This document shows positions 1 to 7,920 of a DNA stretch of 38,911 nucleotides, piece by piece; the stretch's first letter is position 1, and every line of letters begins with the position of its first letter. The position numbers were made by a program, and so were the translations under genes. This DNA is from Eubacteriales bacterium (GTDB lineage: Bacteria > Bacillota_A > Clostridia > Christensenellales > Aristaeellaceae): the NCBI GenBank assembly GCA_029974035.1, contig JARKQG010000086.1, forward strand, positions 1 to 38,911, read 5' to 3'. A model generated the notes under the pieces. That model did no database searches, was not told where the DNA came from, and saw only the letters and a list, made by a program, of their open reading frames with translations.

Positions 1-1
1 C

Positions 2-532
2 GGCGGGCTGATCGCGCCGTTCATGCGGGATACGCTCAGGGGCGAGCGAAAGGGCACGCGCTTTGTGGCGGTGGAACCCGCCTCCTGCCCGTCCCTCACC
101 CGCGGCCGGTTTGAGTACGATTTTTGCGACACCGGCAAAATCACGCCCATGGCCAAGATGTACACGCTGGGCGCGGAATTCATCCCTTCGCCCAACCACT
201 CGGGCGGCCTGAGGTATCACGGCATGTCGCCGATGATCTCCAAGCTCTATCACGACGGTTACCTGGAGGCGGTGGCCTACGAGCAGACCCAGGTGTTTGA
301 CGCGGCGGTGCAGTTCGCGCGGCTGGAGACCGTCCTGCCCGCGCCGGAGTCCTCCCACGCGATCCGCTGCGCCATGGACGAGGCGATCCGCTGCCGCGAG
401 ACCGGCGAGGAAAAGGTGATCCTCTTCGGGCTGACCGGCACCGGCTACTTCGACATGTCCGCCTACGCCAGCTATTTTGACGGCACCATGACCGACCGCG
501 TGCCGGGAAACGACGAGATCTCGGCGCGGTAA
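2..532 (+). CDS. Tryptophan synthase beta-like protein (TrpB2 type), 3' part only
   Basis: The frame is open from the first bases, reading GGLIAPFM before the first internal ATG, so the gene starts outside the window. About 176 C-terminal residues remain. They resemble the PLP-dependent TrpB2 subfamily rather than classical TrpB: the segment PAPESSHAI is followed by LTGTGYFDM, where TrpB1 proteins have a serine/glycine phosphate-binding loop of the SGRGDKD type. TrpB2 enzymes condense indole with serine, either in tryptophan synthesis or in indole salvage. The PLP lysine lies in the missing part. The gene ends just before a strong hairpin shared with the converging sugar operon. The family call is firm; the TrpB2 assignment is from motif memory. 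Confidence 0.85.
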   Translation, partial: GGLIAPFMRDTLRGERKGTRFVAVEPASCPSLTRGRFEYDFCDTGKITPMAKMYTLGAEFIPSPNHSGGLRYHGMSPMISKLYHDGYLEAVAYEQTQVFDAAVQFARLETVLPAPESSHAIRCAMDEAIRCRETGEEKVILFGLTGTGYFDMSAYASYFDGTMTDRVPGNDEISAR

Positions 533-539
533 TCCGCAA

Positions 540-572
540 AAGCGCCCGGAAGGCTCTGCCTTCCGGGCGCTT
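540..572. terminator. Bidirectional intrinsic terminator between trpB2 and the sugar operon
   Basis: A perfect 15-bp stem (540-554 with 558-572) has a 3-nt loop. It lies 7 bp after the trpB2 stop and 13 bp beyond the last minus-strand gene. The T-run is short on both sides, but the G+C-rich stem and convergent position support a shared terminator. Confidence 0.8.
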
Positions 573-585
573 CTGCGCTTGTTGC

Positions 586-1800
586 TTACTTGCCGGCGGG
601 GCTTTCCGGATGGTCGCCGAAGTGCATCAGAACGACCATCGGCTCCGTCCTGGATTCGTTGACGAAGGTGACGCCCGCCCTGGCGGCCGGCTCGGTCACG
701 AAGTACTCGTCGCTGGTGAGCTGGCCGAAGCGGATCATGGACGGGGCGGACAGTTCGCTGCCGCCGATGGTGCCGTGGCCGCCCACGCAGATCAGGCCGT
801 AGGCCACGCTGTCCCGGTAGGTGACGGAGCGGCCCGGTTCAATGGTCAGCCGCTTCGCGCCGGCGGAGGCGCACTTGTAGCAGATCCACTCCGCCATGTA
901 GCCCTCATCCGCCATCGCCGAAGCGTCGCCCGCGGGGAGGGGCAGCATCAGCCGGTTGGAATAGAAGTCCGGGTCCACGTTGGTTTCCCAGTCGATGACC
1001 TCCATCAGGTAGTCGAAGTCGCCGATTTTGTCCTTCGGGCAGTTCTTCCAGAGCAGGTCCTCCGGCACCGCGTGGTCGTAGTAGAGCACGCTTTGGTACA
1101 TGGCGTACACGTCGGAGGCGAACTGGGGCTCGTAGGTGCAAAGGCTCGCCGGCGCGTGCAGCACCCCCGGCGGCACGTCCCAGCCGGTGTCCACGCGGAT
1201 CTTGTAGGCGCGGGACAGCTCCAGAAGGTGGTTGTCGCCCTTGATGAAGTCCTGGAGCGCCTTTTTCACCTGCTCCTTGGGCACGCCGGGGTTGATGCCG
1301 AAGAAGGTGAAGGGGAATTCCGCGCCGTAGTTGTTGTACTGGGCGGGAAAGAAGTACATTTCCGGCTTGCCGCTCTCGCCCACGAGGCCCGCGTGGGCGT
1401 CGTCGTGGTGGATGTGGTGGGGCAGCGGGCCCATGTTGTCGAAGAATTTCGAGAACATCGGCCAGCGGCCGTATTTGCCGTAGAGTGCCTCGCCGATGAA
1501 GCCGCCCTTCAGGTGGGCGACGGCATCGGTCAAAAGCGCCCTTTCCTTGCCGTCGGCGGTCACGATGTAGCTCAGGCCCTCGTCCTCCGGGGTGCCGGGG
1601 CCGTTGTCCGCGGGGGTGGTGGAGGAAAACCAGCGCTCGTCAATGCCGCCGCGGGAAAGGCCCAGCGAGAAGTAGTCGTCGGGATGCAGCCGGAGCCTTC
1701 TGCCCGGGCGGCAGAAGGAGCGCGGCACCCACGTCGGCGCGAGGCGCACAACGCCCCTGCCCTCGTCAATCGCCCTTTCGATAACCGATATTTTTCCCAT
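586..1800 (-). CDS. Phosphomannose-isomerase-like cupin, candidate sugar isomerase (paralogue 1)
   Basis: This 404-residue protein resembles class I mannose-6-phosphate isomerases in layout. A His cluster HHIHH (residues 128-132) is followed by GKPEMYF (144-150), like the metal-binding His and Glu of PMI. A second cupin strand, PPGVLHAPAS, carries His 215. The C-terminal 100 residues look like another beta-barrel region. It is the last gene of the operon, 24 bp after the epimerase, with a good AAGGAGGG site. It is clearly paralogous to the gene at 4192-5388, sharing the blocks LSRAY, HAPAS and TYEPQ. I infer metal-dependent aldose-ketose isomerisation, because the operon supplies a kinase and an epimerase but no other isomerase. 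A structural or carbohydrate-binding role is possible. The exact reaction is unknown. Confidence 0.7.
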   Translation of the reverse strand: MGKISVIERAIDEGRGVVRLAPTWVPRSFCRPGRRLRLHPDDYFSLGLSRGGIDERWFSSTTPADNGPGTPEDEGLSYIVTADGKERALLTDAVAHLKGGFIGEALYGKYGRWPMFSKFFDNMGPLPHHIHHDDAHAGLVGESGKPEMYFFPAQYNNYGAEFPFTFFGINPGVPKEQVKKALQDFIKGDNHLLELSRAYKIRVDTGWDVPPGVLHAPASLCTYEPQFASDVYAMYQSVLYYDHAVPEDLLWKNCPKDKIGDFDYLMEVIDWETNVDPDFYSNRLMLPLPAGDASAMADEGYMAEWICYKCASAGAKRLTIEPGRSVTYRDSVAYGLICVGGHGTIGGSELSAPSMIRFGQLTSDEYFVTEPAARAGVTFVNESRTEPMVVLMHFGDHPESPAGK

Positions 1801-1824
1801 GTCAAACCCTCCTTGCCGATAATG

Positions 1825-2667
1825 TCACTGCGTTTGCGAAAGCGCGCTCCGCGCGAACGCGCACACGCCGGAAAGCCGCGAGGGCCAGTCCTCGCGGCCG
1901 TCGTGCCAAAGCTCGGTGACGAAAAGGCCCACGCCCTGATCGAGGGCGGCCTTCGCGCCCCTCGGGAAGTCCACGTGGCCCTCGCCAAAGTCCAAGTCCC
2001 GGTAGACGCCGGGACGGGTGTCCTTAAGGTGCATCGCCACCAGATGGCCGCGCCCGGAGAGAATGTCCCGGTACAGGTCGTGGCCGTATTGTACCGAGGC
2101 GTTGGTGAGGTTCCCGAGGTCCGGATACACGCCCAGATAGGGGGAATCCACGGCCCTCACAGCGGCCATGGCCTTTTCCACGGTGTCCATGAAGGGGGTT
2201 TCCATGGTTTCAAACCCGGTCAGAACGCCGTAGCGCGCGGCAAAGGCCACGCCCTTTTCCAGGTTTTCCAAAAACATCGTGCGCGTGTCCGGCCCGCCTT
2301 CTTCATAGTACACGTCGTAGCCCGCCAGCTGGATGATGCGGATGCCGGCGGCGTCGGCAAAGCGGACGGCCTTTTCAAAGATCTCCATGCCCCGGGCCCG
2401 GACGGCCGGGTCCCGGCTGCCCAGCGGGTACTTGCGGTGGCCGCTCAGGCACATGGTGCGAACGGGCAGGCCTTCCGCCCGCGCGGCGGCGAGGAGATTT
2501 TCCATCTCCGCGGCGGTCCAGTCGAGCCGCGCGAGGCGTTCGTCGGTTTCGTCGATCGAAATTTCCAGAAAGTCGTAGCCCGCGCGCCTGGCGGCGGCGA
2601 GGCGATCGCGCCAGGAAAGCGCCGGCGGGGTCGCCTTTTCATAGAGGCCCAGTCGTACGTCGGCCAT
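1825..2667 (-). CDS. ulaE: L-ribulose-5-phosphate 3-epimerase (UlaE/SgbU type)
   Basis: This 280-residue TIM-barrel protein is of the AP-endonuclease-like sugar epimerase family. It opens with VRLGLYEKA and then has AGYDFLEISIDETDERLARLDW, CLSGHRKYPLGS and MHLKDTRPG, which are typical of UlaE/SgbU/SgaU enzymes. These interconvert L-xylulose 5-phosphate and L-ribulose 5-phosphate. The open frame extends further upstream, but the ATG at 2667 gives the normal N-terminus. It follows the kinase stop by one base, so translation is probably coupled. With the LyxK-like kinase next door it makes two consecutive steps of an L-xylulose route. The 4-epimerase needed next (AraD or UlaF) is not in the window. 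Confidence 0.85.
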   Translation of the reverse strand: MADVRLGLYEKATPPALSWRDRLAAARRAGYDFLEISIDETDERLARLDWTAAEMENLLAAARAEGLPVRTMCLSGHRKYPLGSRDPAVRARGMEIFEKAVRFADAAGIRIIQLAGYDVYYEEGGPDTRTMFLENLEKGVAFAARYGVLTGFETMETPFMDTVEKAMAAVRAVDSPYLGVYPDLGNLTNASVQYGHDLYRDILSGRGHLVAMHLKDTRPGVYRDLDFGEGHVDFPRGAKAALDQGVGLFVTELWHDGREDWPSRLSGVCAFARSALSQTQ

Positions 2668-2668
2668 A

Positions 2669-4171
2669 TCAGCGCTCCAGTCTGCCCCATACGGGGGCCA
2701 GGGCGTCCACCACGGCGACAAAGCCGCGGTACTTGCGGTCGTAGATTTCCCTCAGCGCCGGGTTCGGGCGGTAGGTGCGGCTGACCTTTACCATCGCGCC
2801 GGCCGCGGAGGCCAGGTCCGGATACAGCCCGGCGGCTACGGCGGCGGTCATCGCCGCGCCCAGCGCACCCAGCTCCTTGACCTCGATGGTCTCCACATCC
2901 ATCCCCAGGATGTCCGCGAACATCTGCACCCACATGGGCGCGTTGGTGACGCCGCCGGCGAGGCGGATGGCCCTGGGCGCGCGGTCCCGGCTCTTCAAAA
3001 GCCGCTCGATGTGCAGCCGGTGGCCGAAAACGATGCCCTCGTACACCGCGCGCAGCATGTGGCTGCGGGTGTGGGCGGCGCTGACGTTGACGAAGGCCGC
3101 GCCGGCGCGGGGGTCGTCGCTGCCGCCATAGAGGTAGGGAAGGAACAGGATGTTGGCCTCGTCCGCGCCGACCGATTCCACCATTTCGTCCGCCACCTGG
3201 TAGAGCTTCCGGCCGCCCGCGGCCTCCTTCAGGAAGCTCTTGACAAACCACTCCTGGTTGGAGGCCGAGGTGGGGGAGCACTCCTCCACCAGGTACATGT
3301 CCGGCAGGCAATACAGCGAATTCATCTTCACGGAACCGTCCATGACCGGCTTTTTGGATACGTATTCGTTGATGCTCCAGGTGCCGGCGATCACCGCCAG
3401 GTAGGTGTCGTCCACCACGTTCATGCCGATGGCGCAGGCGTCGATGTCGAAAAGGCCCGCCGCCACGGGGGTGCCCGCGCCGAGGCCGGTGGCGGCGGCG
3501 CAGGAAGCCGTCACCTTGCCGCAGAACTGGGACGAGTACACCGTGGGCGGCAGCTTGTCCCGGATTTCCTCGAGGCCGAAGAGCTTCAGGATTTCGCCGT
3601 CGTAGGCGGCGGTGGCCAGGTTCACAAGGCTCGAGCCGGAGATGTCGGTGATTTCAGCAAAGGCCTCGCCGGTCATGCGGTAGCGCACGTAGTCCTTGAC
3701 GCCGAAGATCCACTTCGTCCTTTCCAGCACCTCCGGCTGGTTTTGCTGAAACCACTTGATGAGCGCCACCGGCTGGGAGGCCAGCACGCTCTGGCAGGTG
3801 AGGGGAAAGGCCCTCTGGGCGGTGCCGTCCCGGTACCAGTCCTCCACAATTTTGTAGGCCCGGCTGTCGGTGGACACGATGCCCGGATGGGCGGGCTTCT
3901 CGTCCGCGCCCCACAGGTACAGGCCCTTGCCGTGGCCGGAGAAGGATACGCCCGCGATGTCCGCGGCGTCGACGCCGGAGGCGGCGATGGTCTCCCGGAT
4001 TACTTCGCAGTTGGCCTGCCACAGAAGTTCCATGTCGCGCTCGGTATGGCCTACCCTGGGCGTCTCCATGGGGGTCATGCGGCTGGCGGACGCCACCGCC
4101 CGGCCGGTCTGATCAAACAGCACCGCCTTCGAGCTGGTGCCGCCGTTGTCGAGGCCCAACAAATATCGCAT
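2669..4171 (-). CDS. lyxK: FGGY-family carbohydrate kinase, L-xylulose kinase-like
   Basis: This 500-residue FGGY kinase has an N-terminal ATP-phosphate loop (LLGLDNGGTSSKAVLFD) and a second actin-like domain with AGTWSINEY, ECSPTSASNQEWF and LAGGVTNAPMW. The blocks GHTERDMELLWQ, GKGLYLWG and SPTSASNQEWF resemble E. coli LyxK more than xylulokinase XylB. LyxK phosphorylates L-xylulose at C5. An ATG 18 bp further upstream exists, but the AGGGAGG ribosome site lies between the two, so the ATG at 4171 is the start. The gene sits between a cupin and the 3-epimerase in the operon. Substrate is inferred from resemblance and neighbours; another ketose is possible. Confidence 0.78.
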   Translation of the reverse strand: MRYLLGLDNGGTSSKAVLFDQTGRAVASASRMTPMETPRVGHTERDMELLWQANCEVIRETIAASGVDAADIAGVSFSGHGKGLYLWGADEKPAHPGIVSTDSRAYKIVEDWYRDGTAQRAFPLTCQSVLASQPVALIKWFQQNQPEVLERTKWIFGVKDYVRYRMTGEAFAEITDISGSSLVNLATAAYDGEILKLFGLEEIRDKLPPTVYSSQFCGKVTASCAAATGLGAGTPVAAGLFDIDACAIGMNVVDDTYLAVIAGTWSINEYVSKKPVMDGSVKMNSLYCLPDMYLVEECSPTSASNQEWFVKSFLKEAAGGRKLYQVADEMVESVGADEANILFLPYLYGGSDDPRAGAAFVNVSAAHTRSHMLRAVYEGIVFGHRLHIERLLKSRDRAPRAIRLAGGVTNAPMWVQMFADILGMDVETIEVKELGALGAAMTAAVAAGLYPDLASAAGAMVKVSRTYRPNPALREIYDRKYRGFVAVVDALAPVWGRLER

Positions 4172-4191
4172 GGGGGCGCCTCCCTTCAATT

Positions 4192-5388
4192 TTACCGGGG
4201 CATGTCCGGATGGTTGGGGCCGAAGTGCTTGAGCAGCACCAGATCGTCAAAGCGGCTTTCGTTGACGAGGGTGACGCCGCGTTTCGCGGCGGGCTCGGAC
4301 ACGAAGTATTCGTCCGCGCTCTGCCGGCCGAAGCGCAGCATCACCGGCGCCTCCGCGTCAAACGCGCCGAACTTTCCGTGGCCCTGCACGAAGATGCAGC
4401 CGTAGGCGCAGCCGTCGGAGAGGGTGATCTTCTGGCCGGGGTACACCGTCAGCTCCTTCGCGCCGAAATACTCGTTGCCGTAAGAAACCCACTTTTCGAT
4501 GTGGGCGTCGCTCTGCGAGGCCACGATCGGCGGACGGAAGTAGTGCTTTTTGTAGTGGGGATCGACGTTCTTCGGCCAGTCGAGCAGCGAGAAGATGTAG
4601 TCGATGTCGTCCTGCCTGTCGGGCGGGCATTCCTCCACCAGCATCCTGCGGGGGTAGATTTCGCCGGACACCACGTTTTCCTGGACGGAGTTGACGTCGC
4701 TGTTCCACTGGGGTTCGTAGGTGAGCACCGATGCGGGCGCGTGCACGACGCCGGCGGGGGTGTACCAGCCGGTGCCCAGCGTGACCCGGTAGGCGCGGGA
4801 CAGCTCGGTGATGCGGGTGTCGCCCTTCAGGTAATTCCGCAGCCGATCCTTGACCTCCTCCGGATCGGTATCCGGGTCGTAGCCGAAGTAGGTGGCGTTC
4901 ATTTCGCCGGTGTGGTTGTTGAGCTGCGGCGGGAAGTAATAGGACTCGGGCTTGCCCAGCTTGCCCACCCTGGCCGCGTGCTCAAACATCAGGTGCACGT
5001 GGTGAAACAGCGGGTTTTCAAAGTCGAAGAACTTGGAATACATCGGCCAGCCGCCGTATTTTTCCATCAGCTCCTTGCCGATAAGCGCTTCGCCCAGCAC
5101 GTCCACCGCTTCCTTGAGCGTGAACTTCTCGTCGCTGTCGTAGGACACGGCCACGTAGCTCATGCCCTCGTCGGGCGCGGCCAGCGGGCCGTTCTGCGCG
5201 CGAATGACGGAGGAAAACCAGCGCTCCTTGATGGAGCCGCGCTCAATGCCCAGCGCGTAATAGTCGTCCGGGTGCAGCTTCAGCCGGCGGCCGGCCTTGC
5301 CGAACTGCCGGGGGACGAACACCGGGTTCAGGCGAAACACGCCGTCGCCTGCGGCCAGGGTTTTGCGGATCAACGCTTCATTGCTCAT
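4192..5388 (-). CDS. Phosphomannose-isomerase-like cupin, candidate sugar isomerase (paralogue 2)
   Basis: This 398-residue paralogue of the cupin at 586-1800 has the same plan: a His pair and a further His (FHHVHLMFEHAA), GKPESYYFPPQLNN, LSRAYRVTLGTGW, and AGVVHAPASVLTYEPQ. The metal-binding pattern is kept, with HH-V-H in place of HHIHH and KPES in place of KPEM. Both proteins end in a similar segment (DEYFVSEPAAKRGVTLVNESR here). The gene follows the mutarotase by 54 bp and precedes the kinase by 20 bp. Two divergent copies in one operon suggest either a heteromer or different sugar steps. An isomerase role is inferred from fold resemblance and from the lack of any other isomerase. Confidence 0.7.
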   Translation of the reverse strand: MSNEALIRKTLAAGDGVFRLNPVFVPRQFGKAGRRLKLHPDDYYALGIERGSIKERWFSSVIRAQNGPLAAPDEGMSYVAVSYDSDEKFTLKEAVDVLGEALIGKELMEKYGGWPMYSKFFDFENPLFHHVHLMFEHAARVGKLGKPESYYFPPQLNNHTGEMNATYFGYDPDTDPEEVKDRLRNYLKGDTRITELSRAYRVTLGTGWYTPAGVVHAPASVLTYEPQWNSDVNSVQENVVSGEIYPRRMLVEECPPDRQDDIDYIFSLLDWPKNVDPHYKKHYFRPPIVASQSDAHIEKWVSYGNEYFGAKELTVYPGQKITLSDGCAYGCIFVQGHGKFGAFDAEAPVMLRFGRQSADEYFVSEPAAKRGVTLVNESRFDDLVLLKHFGPNHPDMPR

Positions 5389-5420
5389 ACTCTGTATATC
5401 CCCTTAAATATAATGATTGA

Positions 5421-5443
5421 ACCGTTTGCGGCGCGCAAGCGGT
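5421..5443 (-). other. Hairpin between the mutarotase and cupin genes
   Basis: On the minus strand, 10-nt arms with one mismatch surround a CGC loop and touch the mutarotase stop codon. No clear T-run follows. It could stabilise mRNA ends or act as a processing site; a terminator is unlikely. Confidence 0.4.
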
Positions 5444-5871
5444 CAGAGAACGCCCTTTTGCAGCGAAATGTTGGCGTAGCGGGCAGTGGTGGCGGTTTGA
5501 ACGATTGCGAAGGCGGAGCGTGCCTCGTCGTAAAACGGCAGGCGGTCCGTGAAGGAGAACTTGGAAAAGGCGCGCTGAAAGTCCAGCTTGCCGAGGATGA
5601 GCGCGTATTCGTCCCAGATTTTCGGGACGGGCTCGGCGGGCAGGTTGCGCATCAGCCGCACGGGGTCGGGCACGAAGGTGTCCAGCGGGAAAAGCGGCAA
5701 AAGCGCGCGGAGAAGGTCCGGAATTTCGACACCGTCCAGCCGGATCAGCCGCTTTGCCGAGGATTCGGCGGGAAAGTTGGCATCGGCCAGAATGAGGCGG
5801 TCGCCGTGCCCCATGTCCATCATGGTTTTGACAAGCTGGGAGGAGAGGATGACCGGAATGCCTTTGAGCAT
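5443..5871 (-). CDS. fucU: RbsD/FucU-family sugar mutarotase (FucU-like)
   Basis: This 142-residue protein matches the FucU/RbsD mutarotase family at its usual length. It contains the catalytic His block MMDMGHGDRLILADANFPA near the N-terminus and the C-terminal ARYANISLQKGV with the conserved Tyr. These decameric cytosolic enzymes speed interconversion of alpha and beta sugar anomers after uptake, for L-fucose (FucU) or ribose (RbsD). The length and the QKGV ending favour FucU. An AGGAGG site sits 6 nt before the ATG. It follows the sugar-binding protein gene in the operon, where it would supply the right anomer to the isomerase. The true sugar is not shown by the sequence. Confidence 0.85.
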   Translation of the reverse strand: MLKGIPVILSSQLVKTMMDMGHGDRLILADANFPAESSAKRLIRLDGVEIPDLLRALLPLFPLDTFVPDPVRLMRNLPAEPVPKIWDEYALILGKLDFQRAFSKFSFTDRLPFYDEARSAFAIVQTATTARYANISLQKGVL

Positions 5872-5971
5872 AGGCGCCTCCTGAAAGGGAAGCCGCCATG
5901 CGTCCGGCCGGCTTACGCGCAGCGTTTCGCATAGCGGCTTCGTCGTTACCCGCCCGAATCGGGCCGGGCGC

Positions 5972-6904
5972 TTACATAAACTGGTCCACGTTGTCCTTGG
6001 TCACCAGCACGAAGGGGATCATCACGTCGTCGTGTTCGACGGAGCCGGACTTGGCGCATTCGAGGGCCACGTCCACGCTGGTCGCGCCCTGGCCGGCCGC
6101 GTCCTGGAACACGGTGCAGTCGAGGCGGCTGTCCTTCACGGCCTGCAGCGCGTCGGCGATGGCGTCGATGCCGATGACGATGACCTGGTCTTTGCGGCCC
6201 GCGGCCTCAACGGCTTCCAGGGCGCCCATGGCCATGTCGTCGTTCTGGCAGATGATGGCGTCCAGGTCCTGGTAGGTGGTCAGCCAGTTCTCGGCCAGCG
6301 CCAGGGCCTCGGCGCGCTTCCAGTTGGCGGTCTGCTCCTGGAGCACTTCGATCTTGCTGCCGTTGAAGAGGTTCTCCTCGATGCCCTGCTTGCGGTAGAT
6401 CTGCGGGGACACGCCGATGGGGCCCATCATGTAGCACACCTTGGCGTCTTCGGGCAATACGGTCTTGAGGAACTCGGCCTGGATCTTGCCGGCGTCCACG
6501 TCATCGGAGCCGACGTAGCAGGTGGCCTTGTCGGAGTTGTTGGTCAGCGTGTTGCACTCGACCACCGGGATGCCCGCGTCGATGAACATGTCCACGATGG
6601 GGGCGCTGCCCTCGACGTCCACGGCGTTGAGGATCACGGCGTCCACGCCCATGGTCTTCATGGCCTCGGCCTGTTCGAGCTGCTTGTTGATGTCGCCCTC
6701 GGCGTCCTGCATGAGCAGTTCCACTTCGGCGCCCAGCTCGGCGGCGCGGGCCACCATGGCGTCGGAGATCTTCTGGACGAAGGTGTCGGCGTTCTGCTTC
6801 ATCAGGCCCGCGATCTTGTAGGTCTTGGTTTCGGCGCCCGCGGTGACCGCGAAGCTGCCCAGGATCAGGAGCGCGCACATCAGGATGGCTACCATTCGCT
6901 TCAT
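5972..6904 (-). CDS. Sugar ABC transporter substrate-binding protein (RbsB-like)
   Basis: This 310-residue periplasmic-binding-protein-like family 1 protein has a signal peptide (MKRMVAILMCALLILG, predicted cut after TAGA). The mature part has the usual start YKIAGLMKQNADTF and the hinge block ICQNDDMAMGALEAVEAAGR. It binds the imported sugar for the adjacent permease. An in-frame TTG lies 18 bp upstream, but GGGAGGG sits 9 nt before the ATG at 6904, fixing the start. There is no lipobox cysteine at the cleavage site, which is unusual for a monoderm, where such proteins are mostly lipoproteins; several Clostridia groups nevertheless use this form. The ligand is unknown, and the gene context suggests a pentose or deoxysugar. 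Confidence 0.9.
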   Translation of the reverse strand: MKRMVAILMCALLILGSFAVTAGAETKTYKIAGLMKQNADTFVQKISDAMVARAAELGAEVELLMQDAEGDINKQLEQAEAMKTMGVDAVILNAVDVEGSAPIVDMFIDAGIPVVECNTLTNNSDKATCYVGSDDVDAGKIQAEFLKTVLPEDAKVCYMMGPIGVSPQIYRKQGIEENLFNGSKIEVLQEQTANWKRAEALALAENWLTTYQDLDAIICQNDDMAMGALEAVEAAGRKDQVIVIGIDAIADALQAVKDSRLDCTVFQDAAGQGATSVDVALECAKSGSVEHDDVMIPFVLVTKDNVDQFM

Positions 6905-6953
6905 GATTCGATTCCCTCCCAAGTGTTGATCAATTTACACCGCCGGTGTCCCG

Positions 6954-7919
6954 CTATTCCTTGCGCTTCGAGCGCATGTCCATCAGCACAGCGATCAGAA
7001 TAATGGCGCCTTTGACGATCTGCTGGTAGAAGGACGACACGTTGAGAAGCGTCAGGGAGTTCGACAAAACGCCGATGATGATAAATCCGAGGATGGTTCC
7101 GGAGAGCGTTCCAATGCCGCCGGACATCGAGGTGCCGCCGATGGCGACCGCGGCGATGGCGTCCAGCTCGTAGCCGCTGCCGGCGGTGGGCTGGCCCGAG
7201 GAGATGCGCGCCGCCAGGATTACGCCCACGATGCCCGCCATCAGCGCGGAGATGATGTAGACCATCATTTCCACGAACTTTGTTTTGACGCCGGAGAGCT
7301 TGGTGGCGTTGCGGTTGCCGCCAAAGGCGTACACGTGGCGGCCGTAGGTGGTGTAATTGAGCACGATGCCCGCCACCACGCACACGACAAAGAGGATCCA
7401 GATGGGGATCGGGATGCCCAGAAAATCGCCCTTGCCAATGTTGAGAAAGTCTTTGTTCGTCACCGCGAAGGGCTTGCCGTCGGAAAACACCAGCGCAAAG
7501 CCGCGGCCGATGGTCTGGCCGGCCAGCGTGGCGATGAACGGCGGCAGCGAACAGTAGGCGATCATCACGCCGTTGAATACGCCGAACAGCACGCTGACCA
7601 GGATGCCCGTGAGCGCCGCCGCGTACCAGCTTGCGCCCTCAAGGAGCATGCTGCCCACCACGACGCCCGTCACGGCCACCAGCGAACCCACCGAAAGATC
7701 GATGCCGCCGGTCAGGATGACGAAGGTCAGGCCCACGGCGAGGATGCCGTTGAGCGACACCTGGCGCAGGATGTTGATGATGTTGCCGGAGGACAGAAAC
7801 ACCGGCGACACGATGGCCATTGCCACGACCATCAGCAGAATGAAGACCACCAGGCCCAGCAGGGTATACAGCCCCTTGAACTTGTTGCCGCCGGCGGCGG
7901 TCGCTTTCGGCTGCGACAT
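6954..7919 (-). CDS. Sugar ABC transporter permease (RbsC family)
   Basis: This 321-residue membrane protein has about eight to ten hydrophobic segments. It carries family blocks LNGILAVGLTFVILTGGIDLSVGS, YTTYGRHVYAFGGNRNATKLSGV and RISSGQPTAGSGYELDAIAAVAIGGTS, a hallmark of RbsC/AraH-type permeases. It would form a homodimeric channel driven by the two-domain ATPase encoded directly upstream. Its ATG starts one base after the ATPase stop, with GGGAGGAG in front. The binding protein follows after 49 bp. The family is certain from these motifs; the sugar is not. Confidence 0.93.
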   Translation of the reverse strand: MSQPKATAAGGNKFKGLYTLLGLVVFILLMVVAMAIVSPVFLSSGNIINILRQVSLNGILAVGLTFVILTGGIDLSVGSLVAVTGVVVGSMLLEGASWYAAALTGILVSVLFGVFNGVMIAYCSLPPFIATLAGQTIGRGFALVFSDGKPFAVTNKDFLNIGKGDFLGIPIPIWILFVVCVVAGIVLNYTTYGRHVYAFGGNRNATKLSGVKTKFVEMMVYIISALMAGIVGVILAARISSGQPTAGSGYELDAIAAVAIGGTSMSGGIGTLSGTILGFIIIGVLSNSLTLLNVSSFYQQIVKGAIILIAVLMDMRSKRKE

Positions 7920-7920
7920 T

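Noticed and set aside
610..2784. 724-codon open frame on the plus strand opposite the sugar operon
   Set aside because: It is the mirror of three real minus-strand genes in high-G+C DNA; composition is Val/Gly/His/Ala-rich and no ribosome site or family motif is present.
5872..5971. Possible terminator between the binding-protein and mutarotase genes
   Set aside because: A G+C-rich hairpin exists near 5950-5967 but no T-run follows and the operon clearly continues.
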